NCBI GenBank assembly: GCA_028707675.1
Contig: JAQWAM010000070.1
Location: forward strand, 1 to 6,723
Length of the DNA: 6,723 bases
Direction: 5' to 3'
From: Kiritimatiellia bacterium
GTDB lineage: Bacteria; Verrucomicrobiota; Kiritimatiellia; RFP12; UBA1067
Shown here: positions 1 to 6,426 of the stretch, piece by piece
Position numbering within the stretch: the first letter of the stretch is position 1
Layout of the letters: each line of letters begins with the position of its first letter
Notes under the pieces: generated by a model
Database searches by the model: none
Seen by the model: the letters and a program-made list of their open reading frames with translations, nothing else
Told to the model about the DNA's origin: nothing
Made by a program: the position numbers and the translations under genes

Positions 1-1048
1 ATAGTCTGGCCGCCACAAACGTTTCGGTCGCTGATTGCGCCGCGACGCCCGGCTCTTCGCGGTAAGCGGGTCCGCCTTGGCCCGCGCCATATTGGGCCCG
101 CACTATCGCGTTGGAATCTCCGCCCAGAGCTAAAGGACGTATGGCGCGGATGAGCTGCAGTTTACGGTCGTGGATGTCGTCGGCATCGAATCGTTCGGGC
201 GGTTCCATTGCCGTCAAAGCCAGCATCTCGATCATATGGTTCTGAAACATGTCGCGCAGCAGACCGGTGTGATCGAAATAGTTGGCGCGACCCTCCACGC
301 CCAGGGTTTCTGCGACGGTGATCTGCACATGATCAACATAACGCGCGTTCCAGAGCGGCTCGAAAATGATGTTGGCAAAGCGCGTGATTATGATGTTTTG
401 AATCGTCTCTTTTCCGAGATAATGGTCGATGCGGAAAAGCTGTTCTTCCTTTGCCACGGTTTTGAGAAAGGCGTCCAAACCGGCCGCGGTAGCGGTGTCC
501 GCGCCGAACGGTTTTTCTAACAACAGGTGTCGCCAGGGGCCGCGGTCATGGTCGTGCTCGCTGATCTGTCCGGTTTTGTCGAGCAGGGATATGATCGGCC
601 TACAGGACGATGGCGGTACGGCCAGGTAATAGAGACGGTTCAGCGGCACGGGCGATTCGGCCGTACGGTCCAGCCCGTCCAGATGCGCCGCGAGATCATG
701 GAAAGTGGAGGGCTCGTCCGCGTCCGCCTGTAGGTAAGTGACGCGGCTCATGAAAGCGGCGCGTGCCGGCGGTTCGGCCTGCGGCAGGAAAGCCGCTGAT
801 TTTTCGCGGAAAGCCGCGTCGGTCATGAGGGATCGTCCGCACCCGACGATGCGGGTGGCCGCATGCAGGAGGCCGAGGCGGTGCAACTGGAAAAGCGACG
901 GGAGAAGTTTGCGTCTGGCGAGATCGCCGGTGCCGCCGAACAGCACCAGCACGCAAGGGCCGGGCGCGACCTCGATACAGAACGCTCCCGCCGGCCTTTC
1001 ATATTCAGCCGGTTTAATAACATCATTGCGCTCGGGCGTTTTTATCAT
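1..1048 (-). CDS. zwf: Glucose-6-phosphate 1-dehydrogenase, C-terminus cut by the window edge
   Basis: Oxidises glucose 6-phosphate to 6-phosphogluconolactone with NAD(P)+, the first cytoplasmic step of the oxidative pentose phosphate pathway. The first 349 codons are open with no frameshift; family members are about 480-510 residues, so roughly 140 are missing beyond base 1. The dinucleotide-binding motif FGGTGDLARRKLLPSLF starts at residue 37, EKPFG is at 178-182, and the substrate and active-site motif RIDHYLGKE is at 206-214. FANIIFEPLWN, VDHVQITVAETLGVEGR and LRDMFQNH follow. D208, H209 and H271 correspond in identity and spacing to the catalytic and phosphate-binding Asp177, His178 and His240 of the Leuconostoc enzyme. 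The ATG at 1048 is preceded by AAGAGG at good spacing. It places about 20 more residues before the nucleotide-binding motif than in E. coli Zwf. It lies 68 bases downstream of a secreted-protein gene and is probably cotranscribed with it. Usual partners pgl and gnd are not visible and may lie beyond the left edge. Confidence 0.97.
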   Translation of the reverse strand, partial: MIKTPERNDVIKPAEYERPAGAFCIEVAPGPCVLVLFGGTGDLARRKLLPSLFQLHRLGLLHAATRIVGCGRSLMTDAAFREKSAAFLPQAEPPARAAFMSRVTYLQADADEPSTFHDLAAHLDGLDRTAESPVPLNRLYYLAVPPSSCRPIISLLDKTGQISEHDHDRGPWRHLLLEKPFGADTATAAGLDAFLKTVAKEEQLFRIDHYLGKETIQNIIITRFANIIFEPLWNARYVDHVQITVAETLGVEGRANYFDHTGLLRDMFQNHMIEMLALTAMEPPERFDADDIHDRKLQLIRAIRPLALGGDSNAIVRAQYGAGQGGPAYREEPGVAAQSATETFVAARL

Positions 1049-1055
1049 GCGGAAA

Positions 1056-1061
1056 CCTCTT
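1056..1061 (-). promoter_or_regulatory. Ribosome-binding site of zwf
   Basis: The minus strand reads AAGAGG about seven bases before the ATG at 1048. It is the clearest Shine-Dalgarno sequence in the left block and supports this start over downstream Met or Val codons. Confidence 0.7.
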
Positions 1062-1116
1062 GATGTTCGGATTCGGTTGACATTGGCTGATTCGGCAAGC
1101 GTCTCTGTGCGGGGGA

Positions 1117-2802
1117 CTACGGCCGGGGCGTTTCCATCATCTGTCGGGCGAACATCTGAAAGAGCATCTCTTGCAGTACTTTTCGGCCGTCGCGGTTGGC
1201 GCGCTGCAGGGCGGCGATCTCGTTGGCGCTGAAACGTGCCGCTGTGCTCAGACCGCGCTGCCGGCCGATGCATAAACCCATAAAGGCTCCGTCGCCTTCG
1301 GCGGGGAAGCGCCGCGCTTGCTCGGGCTTTATATCAGGCATCATGGTTACCACATGCCTTAAAAGGGCGGAAGCTCTAAACTTTCCGCCGATTGCCATGT
1401 CTTCGGCGGACAGCGCGCGGCTCTGCGTGTGCAGCATGCGGTGCAGCGGCATGGGCTTGGCAGCGAACAGGTCGGCAGTCAACTCCCGGCTGAAAGAGTG
1501 CGGCGATCCGACCACGGTGATTAGGGCGTCATTAACCAGCGCTGTCTCCAGCGCGGCGTGTTTGAGGAACAGCGCGAGGATCGTGTTCAGCAGCGAGGCG
1601 GATTGGACGGCGTTCGTGCTGTTCTGTGACGCGGCGGGCGTCACGGAGACGGAGTAAGTCTCGATCTCGACACCTCCTGACTGCCGCGGCGGACCGCGCC
1701 TCAATACGATCCCGTCCCCGCGGGAGGCGGTGTGCAGCTTTCTTATGGCTTGCTTGACCGCATCCCTGTCTTTAACCGGTTCGATCTGCACCAGGCGCAG
1801 CCCCCGGCGGGAGCCGGAAAGTGTCAGGTAAAGCGCCCTGTCGCCGGAAAAAGCCTGCGGCGGCAGCATGGAGCGGGCCGGGTTAATAACCGGCAGCTCG
1901 GCGGTGCCGCGGTAGGCTTGCCAATGCCGTTCAGGCCCGGATGCGCCCGCGTATGCGTAGAAAGCATTATCCGGGATCGCGTTCCATAGGGTTCCGTCCG
2001 GCAGCAGGCGCGCCCCGACAATCTTATCCAACGGCGTGTCCGGCTTTGGTGTGCCGCGCAGTATGGCGGTCAGAGCCTGACCGTCAACATTGACATCAAT
2101 GGAAAGCGTCTCGAAATCCTTTAGGAAGCGTGCGGTGTTGAAGACCGAAGCGGCAAACGCCGTGTGTTTGGCGGAGAGGTCGGCAATGCGTTGCGGGTTG
2201 ACCAAGGCGCGGAAAGTGGCGCCCGATGTTTGGGGCGGCGCGCCGATCAGGCTGGCGCGGTTCTCCCAAGCCCAGTCGAGGGCCGCGGGCGATCTGGACA
2301 CCATCAGGTGCTTGCCGCACAGCGTGGCCGCAACTTGCGGAGCGAGGTTGGTCCTGGAGGGGGACCCGAAAAGGGTGGCTTTTTCCAGCGGTGTTGACGA
2401 GGCGTACGTGTCTCGGAAAAAAACCTGTACAGTTGTGCCGGGGTCGGCCAGCGGCACCAGCGCCACGTTGCAGGGGTTCTCCTCGGATAACGGCAAGGCG
2501 GGGTCCACGGTCTGGACAACGCGCAGGGTTTCCCTCGACGCGACCCCCGCGAAAGACGGCAGCGCCAGGATGGCCGCGAAACGTTCTTCGACCGAATCCG
2601 GTTCTATGGGCAGCTCGGCGCTGCGGCTGAATGCTGACATGCCGTAAACCGCGCTAAGATAGTTGTCGGTCTCGACCATCGCCACAAACAGCCTTTCGGC
2701 GCGCCCGTAACAGGCGGCGCCCAGCATGACGGACGCCAGCGCTCGCGGCAAGGTCCGTTTGCCTATGGGACATGACTTTATATGGCAGGTCGGAAATCGC
2801 AT
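1117..2802 (-). CDS. Secreted protein of unknown function, 561 residues, possibly two repeated halves
   Basis: I do not recognise the family with certainty. The N-terminus has basic residues (K15, R16, R20) and then a short hydrophobic run (residues 21-32), with possible signal peptidase cleavage after GRA at residue 35, so export is likely. C31 lies after LGAA and could be a poor lipobox. No other membrane segment is apparent. The body alternates predicted strands and helices, and its two halves look related. KHLMVSRSP (164-172) followed by TFRALVNPQRI (196-206) resembles ALITVVGSP (426-434) followed by KFRASALLRHV (474-484). The style recalls large DUF3352-type exported proteins, but this is only an impression. 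No catalytic motif is seen. The ATG at 2802 has only a weak AAGG upstream, 11 bases away; an internal Met at residue 26 would destroy the signal peptide and is less likely. The gene starts 23 bases after the lipoprotein stop and ends 68 bases before zwf, so it is the middle gene of a probable three-gene operon. Confidence 0.8.
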   Translation of the reverse strand: MRFPTCHIKSCPIGKRTLPRALASVMLGAACYGRAERLFVAMVETDNYLSAVYGMSAFSRSAELPIEPDSVEERFAAILALPSFAGVASRETLRVVQTVDPALPLSEENPCNVALVPLADPGTTVQVFFRDTYASSTPLEKATLFGSPSRTNLAPQVAATLCGKHLMVSRSPAALDWAWENRASLIGAPPQTSGATFRALVNPQRIADLSAKHTAFAASVFNTARFLKDFETLSIDVNVDGQALTAILRGTPKPDTPLDKIVGARLLPDGTLWNAIPDNAFYAYAGASGPERHWQAYRGTAELPVINPARSMLPPQAFSGDRALYLTLSGSRRGLRLVQIEPVKDRDAVKQAIRKLHTASRGDGIVLRRGPPRQSGGVEIETYSVSVTPAASQNSTNAVQSASLLNTILALFLKHAALETALVNDALITVVGSPHSFSRELTADLFAAKPMPLHRMLHTQSRALSAEDMAIGGKFRASALLRHVVTMMPDIKPEQARRFPAEGDGAFMGLCIGRQRGLSTAARFSANEIAALQRANRDGRKVLQEMLFQMFARQMMETPRP

Positions 2803-2825
2803 AAGTGTGCGGGCCTTAAGGGATG

Positions 2826-3344
2826 TCAGCGTTTGCGCGGCTGCGGGCGGTAGAACATCATGACCACGTTCTTGAGGTGTTCGGCCAGCTCGGGATCGCT
2901 GCCGTAGATGTCGTCCTCGGAACCGCAGGTCTTGCCTTGGATGTTGGCCGAGACGAAGATCGCCTCGTTGGTGTTGGCGCTGTCGCCTTTGCGGCGCTCT
3001 TTAAACAGCCCCGCGTCCACCAGCATCTGAAACAGCGGCATGACATCCTCGCGCGGTATGGTTATGCGTTGTTCGCGCAGGTCGTTCCAGCTCGCGTCGG
3101 TGTGGCTGGCGGCGAAGGGGTTGGTGACCAGGACGCTGGTGCCGTCGCGGACAGTCACCAGGCCGTTGCCGTCCACACGCACGCTGACGCGATGTATCGG
3201 GGAGGCGCGCAAATTGTAGTTGCGGATGAAAACCCAGTTGAGTCCTGATTCCTTGACCGTGAAAAAGGGGTTGTCGAAAAAACTGACGCAGCCGCAAATG
3301 ACAGTCGCGGAAGCGAGCGCCGCACAAAAAATGGTCTTTTTCAT
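2826..3344 (-). CDS. Small putative lipoprotein, 172 residues
   Basis: The chosen start gives MKKTIF followed by a hydrophobic stretch and ICGC at residues 16-19, a plausible lipobox with C19 as the lipidated cysteine. The protein is therefore probably membrane-anchored on the outer side of the inner membrane or in the outer membrane. The frame stays open upstream to 3569, but that extension has no signal-like features and would bury the lipoprotein signal, so I rejected it. There is no good Shine-Dalgarno before 3344. The mature part has a beta-hairpin-like segment (VSVRVDGNGLVTVRDG), then ITIPREDVMPLFQMLVDAGLF, then a second strand-rich part with VSANIQGKTCGS. This order (strand pair, helix ending in 'aGlF', strands) resembles DUF6438-like domains of unknown function, a tentative link. 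It is the first gene of the minus-strand block and is divergent from the glycoside-hydrolase-like gene. Confidence 0.8.
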   Translation of the reverse strand: MKKTIFCAALASATVICGCVSFFDNPFFTVKESGLNWVFIRNYNLRASPIHRVSVRVDGNGLVTVRDGTSVLVTNPFAASHTDASWNDLREQRITIPREDVMPLFQMLVDAGLFKERRKGDSANTNEAIFVSANIQGKTCGSEDDIYGSDPELAEHLKNVVMMFYRPQPRKR

Positions 3345-3489
3345 GGTGTAATAATGGACGTAATTGCGTTGTCCCGCAAGGATGAAATCGTATTCTGCGT
3401 TAACGCTACCGTAACCGCATCTGTTCGCTCCAGGCTGAAAATTGGGTAACGCCACTTCCGGAATCCACTGGACGATCTGCCGCTGGGCG
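3345..3489. promoter_or_regulatory. Divergent intergenic region with palindrome and inverted repeat upstream of the lipoprotein gene
   Basis: The stretch contains a perfect 10-bp palindrome, GCGTTAACGC, at 3397-3406, about 52 bases before the lipoprotein start. It also has an inverted repeat TTGCG-6 bases-CGCAA at 3364-3379, about 20 bases before the start. On the minus strand TTACGG and TACGAT with 16 bases between are a weak promoter candidate that overlaps the palindrome. The position suits transcription control of the minus-strand block, but both repeats are short enough to be chance. The promoter of the plus-strand gene is not evident here. Confidence 0.25.
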
Positions 3490-3633
3490 GTGTATTGTGT
3501 TCTTGCGGGTCTCGAAAACCTCTCGTCGGCGGCCGTCACCGGCGAAGACCTGCCGGAGAACGTTGGCATCAGAGTCGTCGACGGCGCTATCTACGCCTAT
3601 TTCCCGACTGGCACGACCATTCTATTCAAGTAA
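3490..3633 (+). pseudogene. Possible C-terminal remnant of a lost plus-strand protein
   Basis: The frame ending in TAA at 3631-3633 translates near its end to TGEDLPENVGIRVVDGAIY followed by AYFPTGTTILFK. This reads like a real folded protein tail with alternating strands and a final short beta strand, not like noise. Upstream the frame contains only Trp/Cys-rich, less protein-like codons and meets a stop at 3436-3438. The only available starts are TTG at 3442 and GTG at 3490, without a Shine-Dalgarno. The stop is 13 bases before the ATG of the next gene. I interpret it as the end of a deleted or rearranged gene, perhaps a larger surface protein. A genuine 47-63 residue protein is the alternative. 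The left limit given is arbitrary: it marks the GTG. Confidence 0.35.
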
Positions 3634-3637
3634 CCAT

Positions 3638-3641
3638 GGAG
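3638..3641 (+). promoter_or_regulatory. Ribosome-binding site that fixes the start of the 902-residue protein
   Basis: GGAG lies five bases before the ATG at 3647. The reading frame is open upstream to an ATG at 3497, but that extension is Arg/Ser-rich, overlaps the remnant in another frame and would bury the signal peptide. The later start is therefore preferred. Confidence 0.65.
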
Positions 3642-3646
3642 TTTCT

Positions 3647-6355
3647 ATGTTTTGCGCATCCATGCTGGCGGCGTTTTTAGGCGCGGCTGTGTATTCGGTT
3701 CCGATGAATCCCCGGGAGCATCCGGACGACGCGCGGCGCGCGGTGAAGCCGCCGTCAGCGGAGACGTTCGGGAACAAGGTGCAGTTCATGGCGCTGCGCG
3801 GGCTGGGAGACGGCAAGGACTGGAAGCGTCCGCTCGACCGGTGGGTGGAGGAGGACAAGCTCGGCGATATCCTGTGGCTGAGCAAGAGTTTCCTCAACAA
3901 CCGCAATCTGCCGGAGGCGGTGGCGGAGATCAAGCGGCGGGGGTACTACCTCTTCGACATCTGGGGGTACGTTCCCTGCCACGAGTTCGAATTCCACACG
4001 CCGAAGGAGACATCCGACCTCTTCGAACGCGAGCTGGGCGACCGTTGGCTCGGGATGGACAACGGCGAGCAGGACGGGCGCTACGTGGCCGCCTACGCCC
4101 CGAAGCGCGTGTTGTCCGGCACGAGCCGTCTGGACTGCTACCGGCACTTCCAGCGCCATTTTGAGGAGATGGACCGCATCCACGGCAATAAAATGGCGAC
4201 GCTCGTCTCGCTCACGTACGGGCATTACTTCCTTAAGGAGTCGTGCTACACGATGATCGGCGCCGAAACGGCCCAGGCGCTCCCTAACGCGCAGATATAC
4301 TATTCGTTCATCCGCGGCGCGGGCAAGCAGTACGGCGTGCCGTGGTTCGGGAACGTGAGCGTGTACAACCGCTGGGGCTTCAAGTCCTACACGGGCAAGC
4401 CTCCGAAGGAGGTCGACAAGGGTGGGCACGCGACGCACGGCACCTCGCTCGCGCTCATGAAGAAACTCATGTACGCGCAGATATTCTACAATTCCATGGC
4501 GGCGGGGTTCGAGTGTTCTTTCTACGGCCCTGACGGAAAGCTGAGCCCGATCGGCATAATCCAGCAGAACGCCGTGAAGTGGTGCGAGCGGAACGGTTCG
4601 CCCGGTCTTATGCACACGCCTGTCGCCCTGATGACGGATTTTTATTCCGGATGGACGTATCCCCGGCACCTCTACACACACCACTCTTTCCGCGTGTGGG
4701 GCGTGCTGCCGTACGAGCCGGGCGACCACCTGATGGACGGAGTCTTCTCGATGCTTTACCCCGGTTACGAGGATTCGGGCTTTTACCGCGATGAGCGCGG
4801 GTTCAACACGCCGACTCCCTACGGCGATATCGCGGACTGTGTCTTTTCCGACGCGCCGCTCTGGCTGCTGAAACAGTATCCGGTTGTCGTGCTCGCTAAC
4901 CGCGTAGCGCCGACGGAGGAGCTCCGCGACACGCTGCAGGGGTATCTCGCCGCAGGCGGCGAGCTGGTTCTCACGGAAGGGAACCTGAAGGCGTTGTTCC
5001 CGGCCGGCGCGCCGCAGGGCAAGGTGACGCCGGTTCCCGGCGAATGGGGGATTGTGGACAAGGCGCGGTGCGCGTTCCCGGTGAAGGTGGCGGTCGGGGA
5101 GCCGCTCCCGCGGCCGTATCCGCTCACGGACGCCGCGAAGAAAGTCTTGGACGGAGTCTTCCGCCGCCAGAGGATATTTTTCACCTCGCCCGCGCCGCAG
5201 GACGACGGGCTCTCGATCATCACCTGCCGCCGCGGGAAGGGCGATTACACAGTCTGCGTGCTGAACAACACGTGGGAGGAGCGCCCGTTCGGAATCCACG
5301 CGCAGGCAGGCAAGGTGGTTGCCGTTGAGGAACTGCCTATTCCGTGCGAAGAACGCATGGCGGAGGGCTTCGCGCCGCGCACGGTCACGAACCTCGTCGT
5401 CGGCGCCGATTCACCGGCGCGCATTGCCGCCGGCGCGGTGCGGACGTTCCGCGTGAAGACGGACGAAGGCGGCGCGGTAAGGGAGCTGCCGCCGTCTCCG
5501 CCGACGCCGAACGCGGGACATTTCCTGGCGCTGCGCGACATCACGTCCATACGCGACGAGATACTGAAGCGGCCGACGTTCTTCCGCCACTGCTCGGGCG
5601 TGGTCGTTGACGGTGAGTACGTACTCTCGCGCGACATCAAGGCGCTGGCGCGCGAGGCGAACTGGACGAGGCTGCAGGGGCTTGAAGTCGCCGTGGACAT
5701 GAGCGCTCTCTTCAACGGGTTCCCGGATCTGCGTCTTTATCACACCAATGCCGTGGAAAATGCCCAGTTGGAGGAGACCATCAATGACCTTTTCACGAAG
5801 ATGCCGGTGATGGGCGCGAAAGATGTCTTTATGGCGACAGACCAGCTTCCTGGGCGTGTGCCCTTCGCGGAGTACACGAACACGGCGGCCTACCTTATCA
5901 AGGACATCTGCCGTTCCGCGGCGAAAGCAGGCGTCAAGGTGCACATGCGGCAGATCCCCGGAGAGACGCTCACGAGCGGCGTCTCGCAGCTCCACATGTG
6001 GGAAAAGACCGTCGGCGAACCGAATTTCCGCTCCGCGCCCTCGCTCGCGGCTTTCATGCGCCAGGAGAAGGGTGTGGTGAAGCAGATCGCCGCCGTGCTC
6101 GGGTTCACCGTCAACGAGAAGGCCTACACGCACTGCGACTACTTCTTCCTTTCCGCCCCGCGCGTCGATTCCGAGACAAAGGTTCTCGTTTCGGAACGCG
6201 ATCCGGTCGCGACGCAGACGTTCTATCCTGACATCGCGCCGATTCTGAATGAGCTAGGCAAGAAAAAAGTCCGCTATGTTTATGACGCGGTCTACCCCGA
6301 CGCCGATGCCGAATACCGCGACATGCGGCTTTTTGAATCGCTGCGAGACCCGTAA
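3647..6355 (+). CDS. Exported glycoside-hydrolase-like multidomain protein, 902 residues
   Basis: Probably a secreted or periplasmic carbohydrate-active enzyme; the substrate is unknown. Residues 1-18 are a hydrophobic signal (LAAFLGAAVYS), unusual in lacking an early positive charge. Residues 45-380 look like a TIM barrel: strand-like segments such as YLFDIWGY (101-108), ATLVSLTYGHY and GFECSFYG alternate with helices. Conserved-looking polar clusters include DNGEQDGR (138-145), GAET (205-208) and RGAGKQYGVPW (223-233). D104, D138, E141, D143, E207 and E289 are catalytic candidates, none proven. Residues 395-450 form a Rossmann-like unit (YPVVVLANRV, then LQGYLAAGGELVLTEG) like the middle domain of GH42 beta-galactosidases. 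A beta-rich part extends to about 603. The linker PPSPPTPN (615-622) leads to a separate alpha/beta domain (625-902), perhaps a second, sugar-isomerase-like barrel. The frame is intact. I cannot assign a GH family; GH42-related and lambda-carrageenase-like (GH150) families are worth testing. The 3' neighbour is another exported-protein gene. Confidence 0.85.
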   Translation: MFCASMLAAFLGAAVYSVPMNPREHPDDARRAVKPPSAETFGNKVQFMALRGLGDGKDWKRPLDRWVEEDKLGDILWLSKSFLNNRNLPEAVAEIKRRGYYLFDIWGYVPCHEFEFHTPKETSDLFERELGDRWLGMDNGEQDGRYVAAYAPKRVLSGTSRLDCYRHFQRHFEEMDRIHGNKMATLVSLTYGHYFLKESCYTMIGAETAQALPNAQIYYSFIRGAGKQYGVPWFGNVSVYNRWGFKSYTGKPPKEVDKGGHATHGTSLALMKKLMYAQIFYNSMAAGFECSFYGPDGKLSPIGIIQQNAVKWCERNGSPGLMHTPVALMTDFYSGWTYPRHLYTHHSFRVWGVLPYEPGDHLMDGVFSMLYPGYEDSGFYRDERGFNTPTPYGDIADCVFSDAPLWLLKQYPVVVLANRVAPTEELRDTLQGYLAAGGELVLTEGNLKALFPAGAPQGKVTPVPGEWGIVDKARCAFPVKVAVGEPLPRPYPLTDAAKKVLDGVFRRQRIFFTSPAPQDDGLSIITCRRGKGDYTVCVLNNTWEERPFGIHAQAGKVVAVEELPIPCEERMAEGFAPRTVTNLVVGADSPARIAAGAVRTFRVKTDEGGAVRELPPSPPTPNAGHFLALRDITSIRDEILKRPTFFRHCSGVVVDGEYVLSRDIKALAREANWTRLQGLEVAVDMSALFNGFPDLRLYHTNAVENAQLEETINDLFTKMPVMGAKDVFMATDQLPGRVPFAEYTNTAAYLIKDICRSAAKAGVKVHMRQIPGETLTSGVSQLHMWEKTVGEPNFRSAPSLAAFMRQEKGVVKQIAAVLGFTVNEKAYTHCDYFFLSAPRVDSETKVLVSERDPVATQTFYPDIAPILNELGKKKVRYVYDAVYPDADAEYRDMRLFESLRDP

Positions 6356-6368
6356 AAGCGATTTATGG

Positions 6369-6397
6369 TTGTGGAAGAGGTGGCTGCTTGTTAAAAT
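6369..6397 (+). promoter_or_regulatory. Possible sigma-70-type promoter for the distal exported-protein gene
   Basis: TTGTGG at 6369-6374 and TAAAAT at 6392-6397 are separated by 17 bases. The -10 matches the consensus at five of six positions, the -35 at only three. It sits in the one clearly AT-rich patch of the window, 30 bases before the start codon at 6427. The gene could instead be read through from the preceding gene, since no terminator hairpin is visible after 6355. Confidence 0.35.
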
Positions 6398-6412
6398 AAT
6401 AAAAATTTTAAT

Positions 6413-6419
6413 GAAGGGG
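6413..6419 (+). promoter_or_regulatory. Strong ribosome-binding site of the distal exported-protein gene
   Basis: GAAGGGG lies seven bases before the ATG at 6427. It is the best purine-rich site in the window and supports both the start and active translation. Confidence 0.7.
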
Positions 6420-6426
6420 TTGTTCC

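Noticed and set aside
170..1232. Several plus-strand frames of 66-164 codons over zwf
   Set aside because: zwf on the minus strand is unambiguous by its motifs; these frames are its shadows.
3345..3569. N-terminal extension of the lipoprotein by 75 residues
   Set aside because: It overlaps the orphan plus-strand tail and would bury the lipoprotein signal sequence.
3497..3646. N-terminal extension of the 902-residue protein to an ATG at 3497
   Set aside because: The extension is Arg/Ser-rich low-information sequence, lacks a ribosome-binding site and would hide the signal peptide. The ATG at 3647 has GGAG at ideal spacing.
3755..5299. A 514-codon open frame on the minus strand, opposite the hydrolase-like gene
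   Set aside because: It is Arg/Val/His/Leu-rich in the way typical of antisense shadows in GC-rich genes. It has no domain, while the plus strand has a signal peptide, ribosome-binding site and folded-domain pattern.
5411..6133. A 240-codon minus-strand frame opposite the C-terminal domain of the hydrolase-like gene
   Set aside because: It is composition-driven antisense, with no start signal and no recognisable motif.
6356..6426. Terminator between the two plus-strand genes
   Set aside because: I found no GC-rich hairpin followed by a T-run; the AT-rich patch fits a promoter better.
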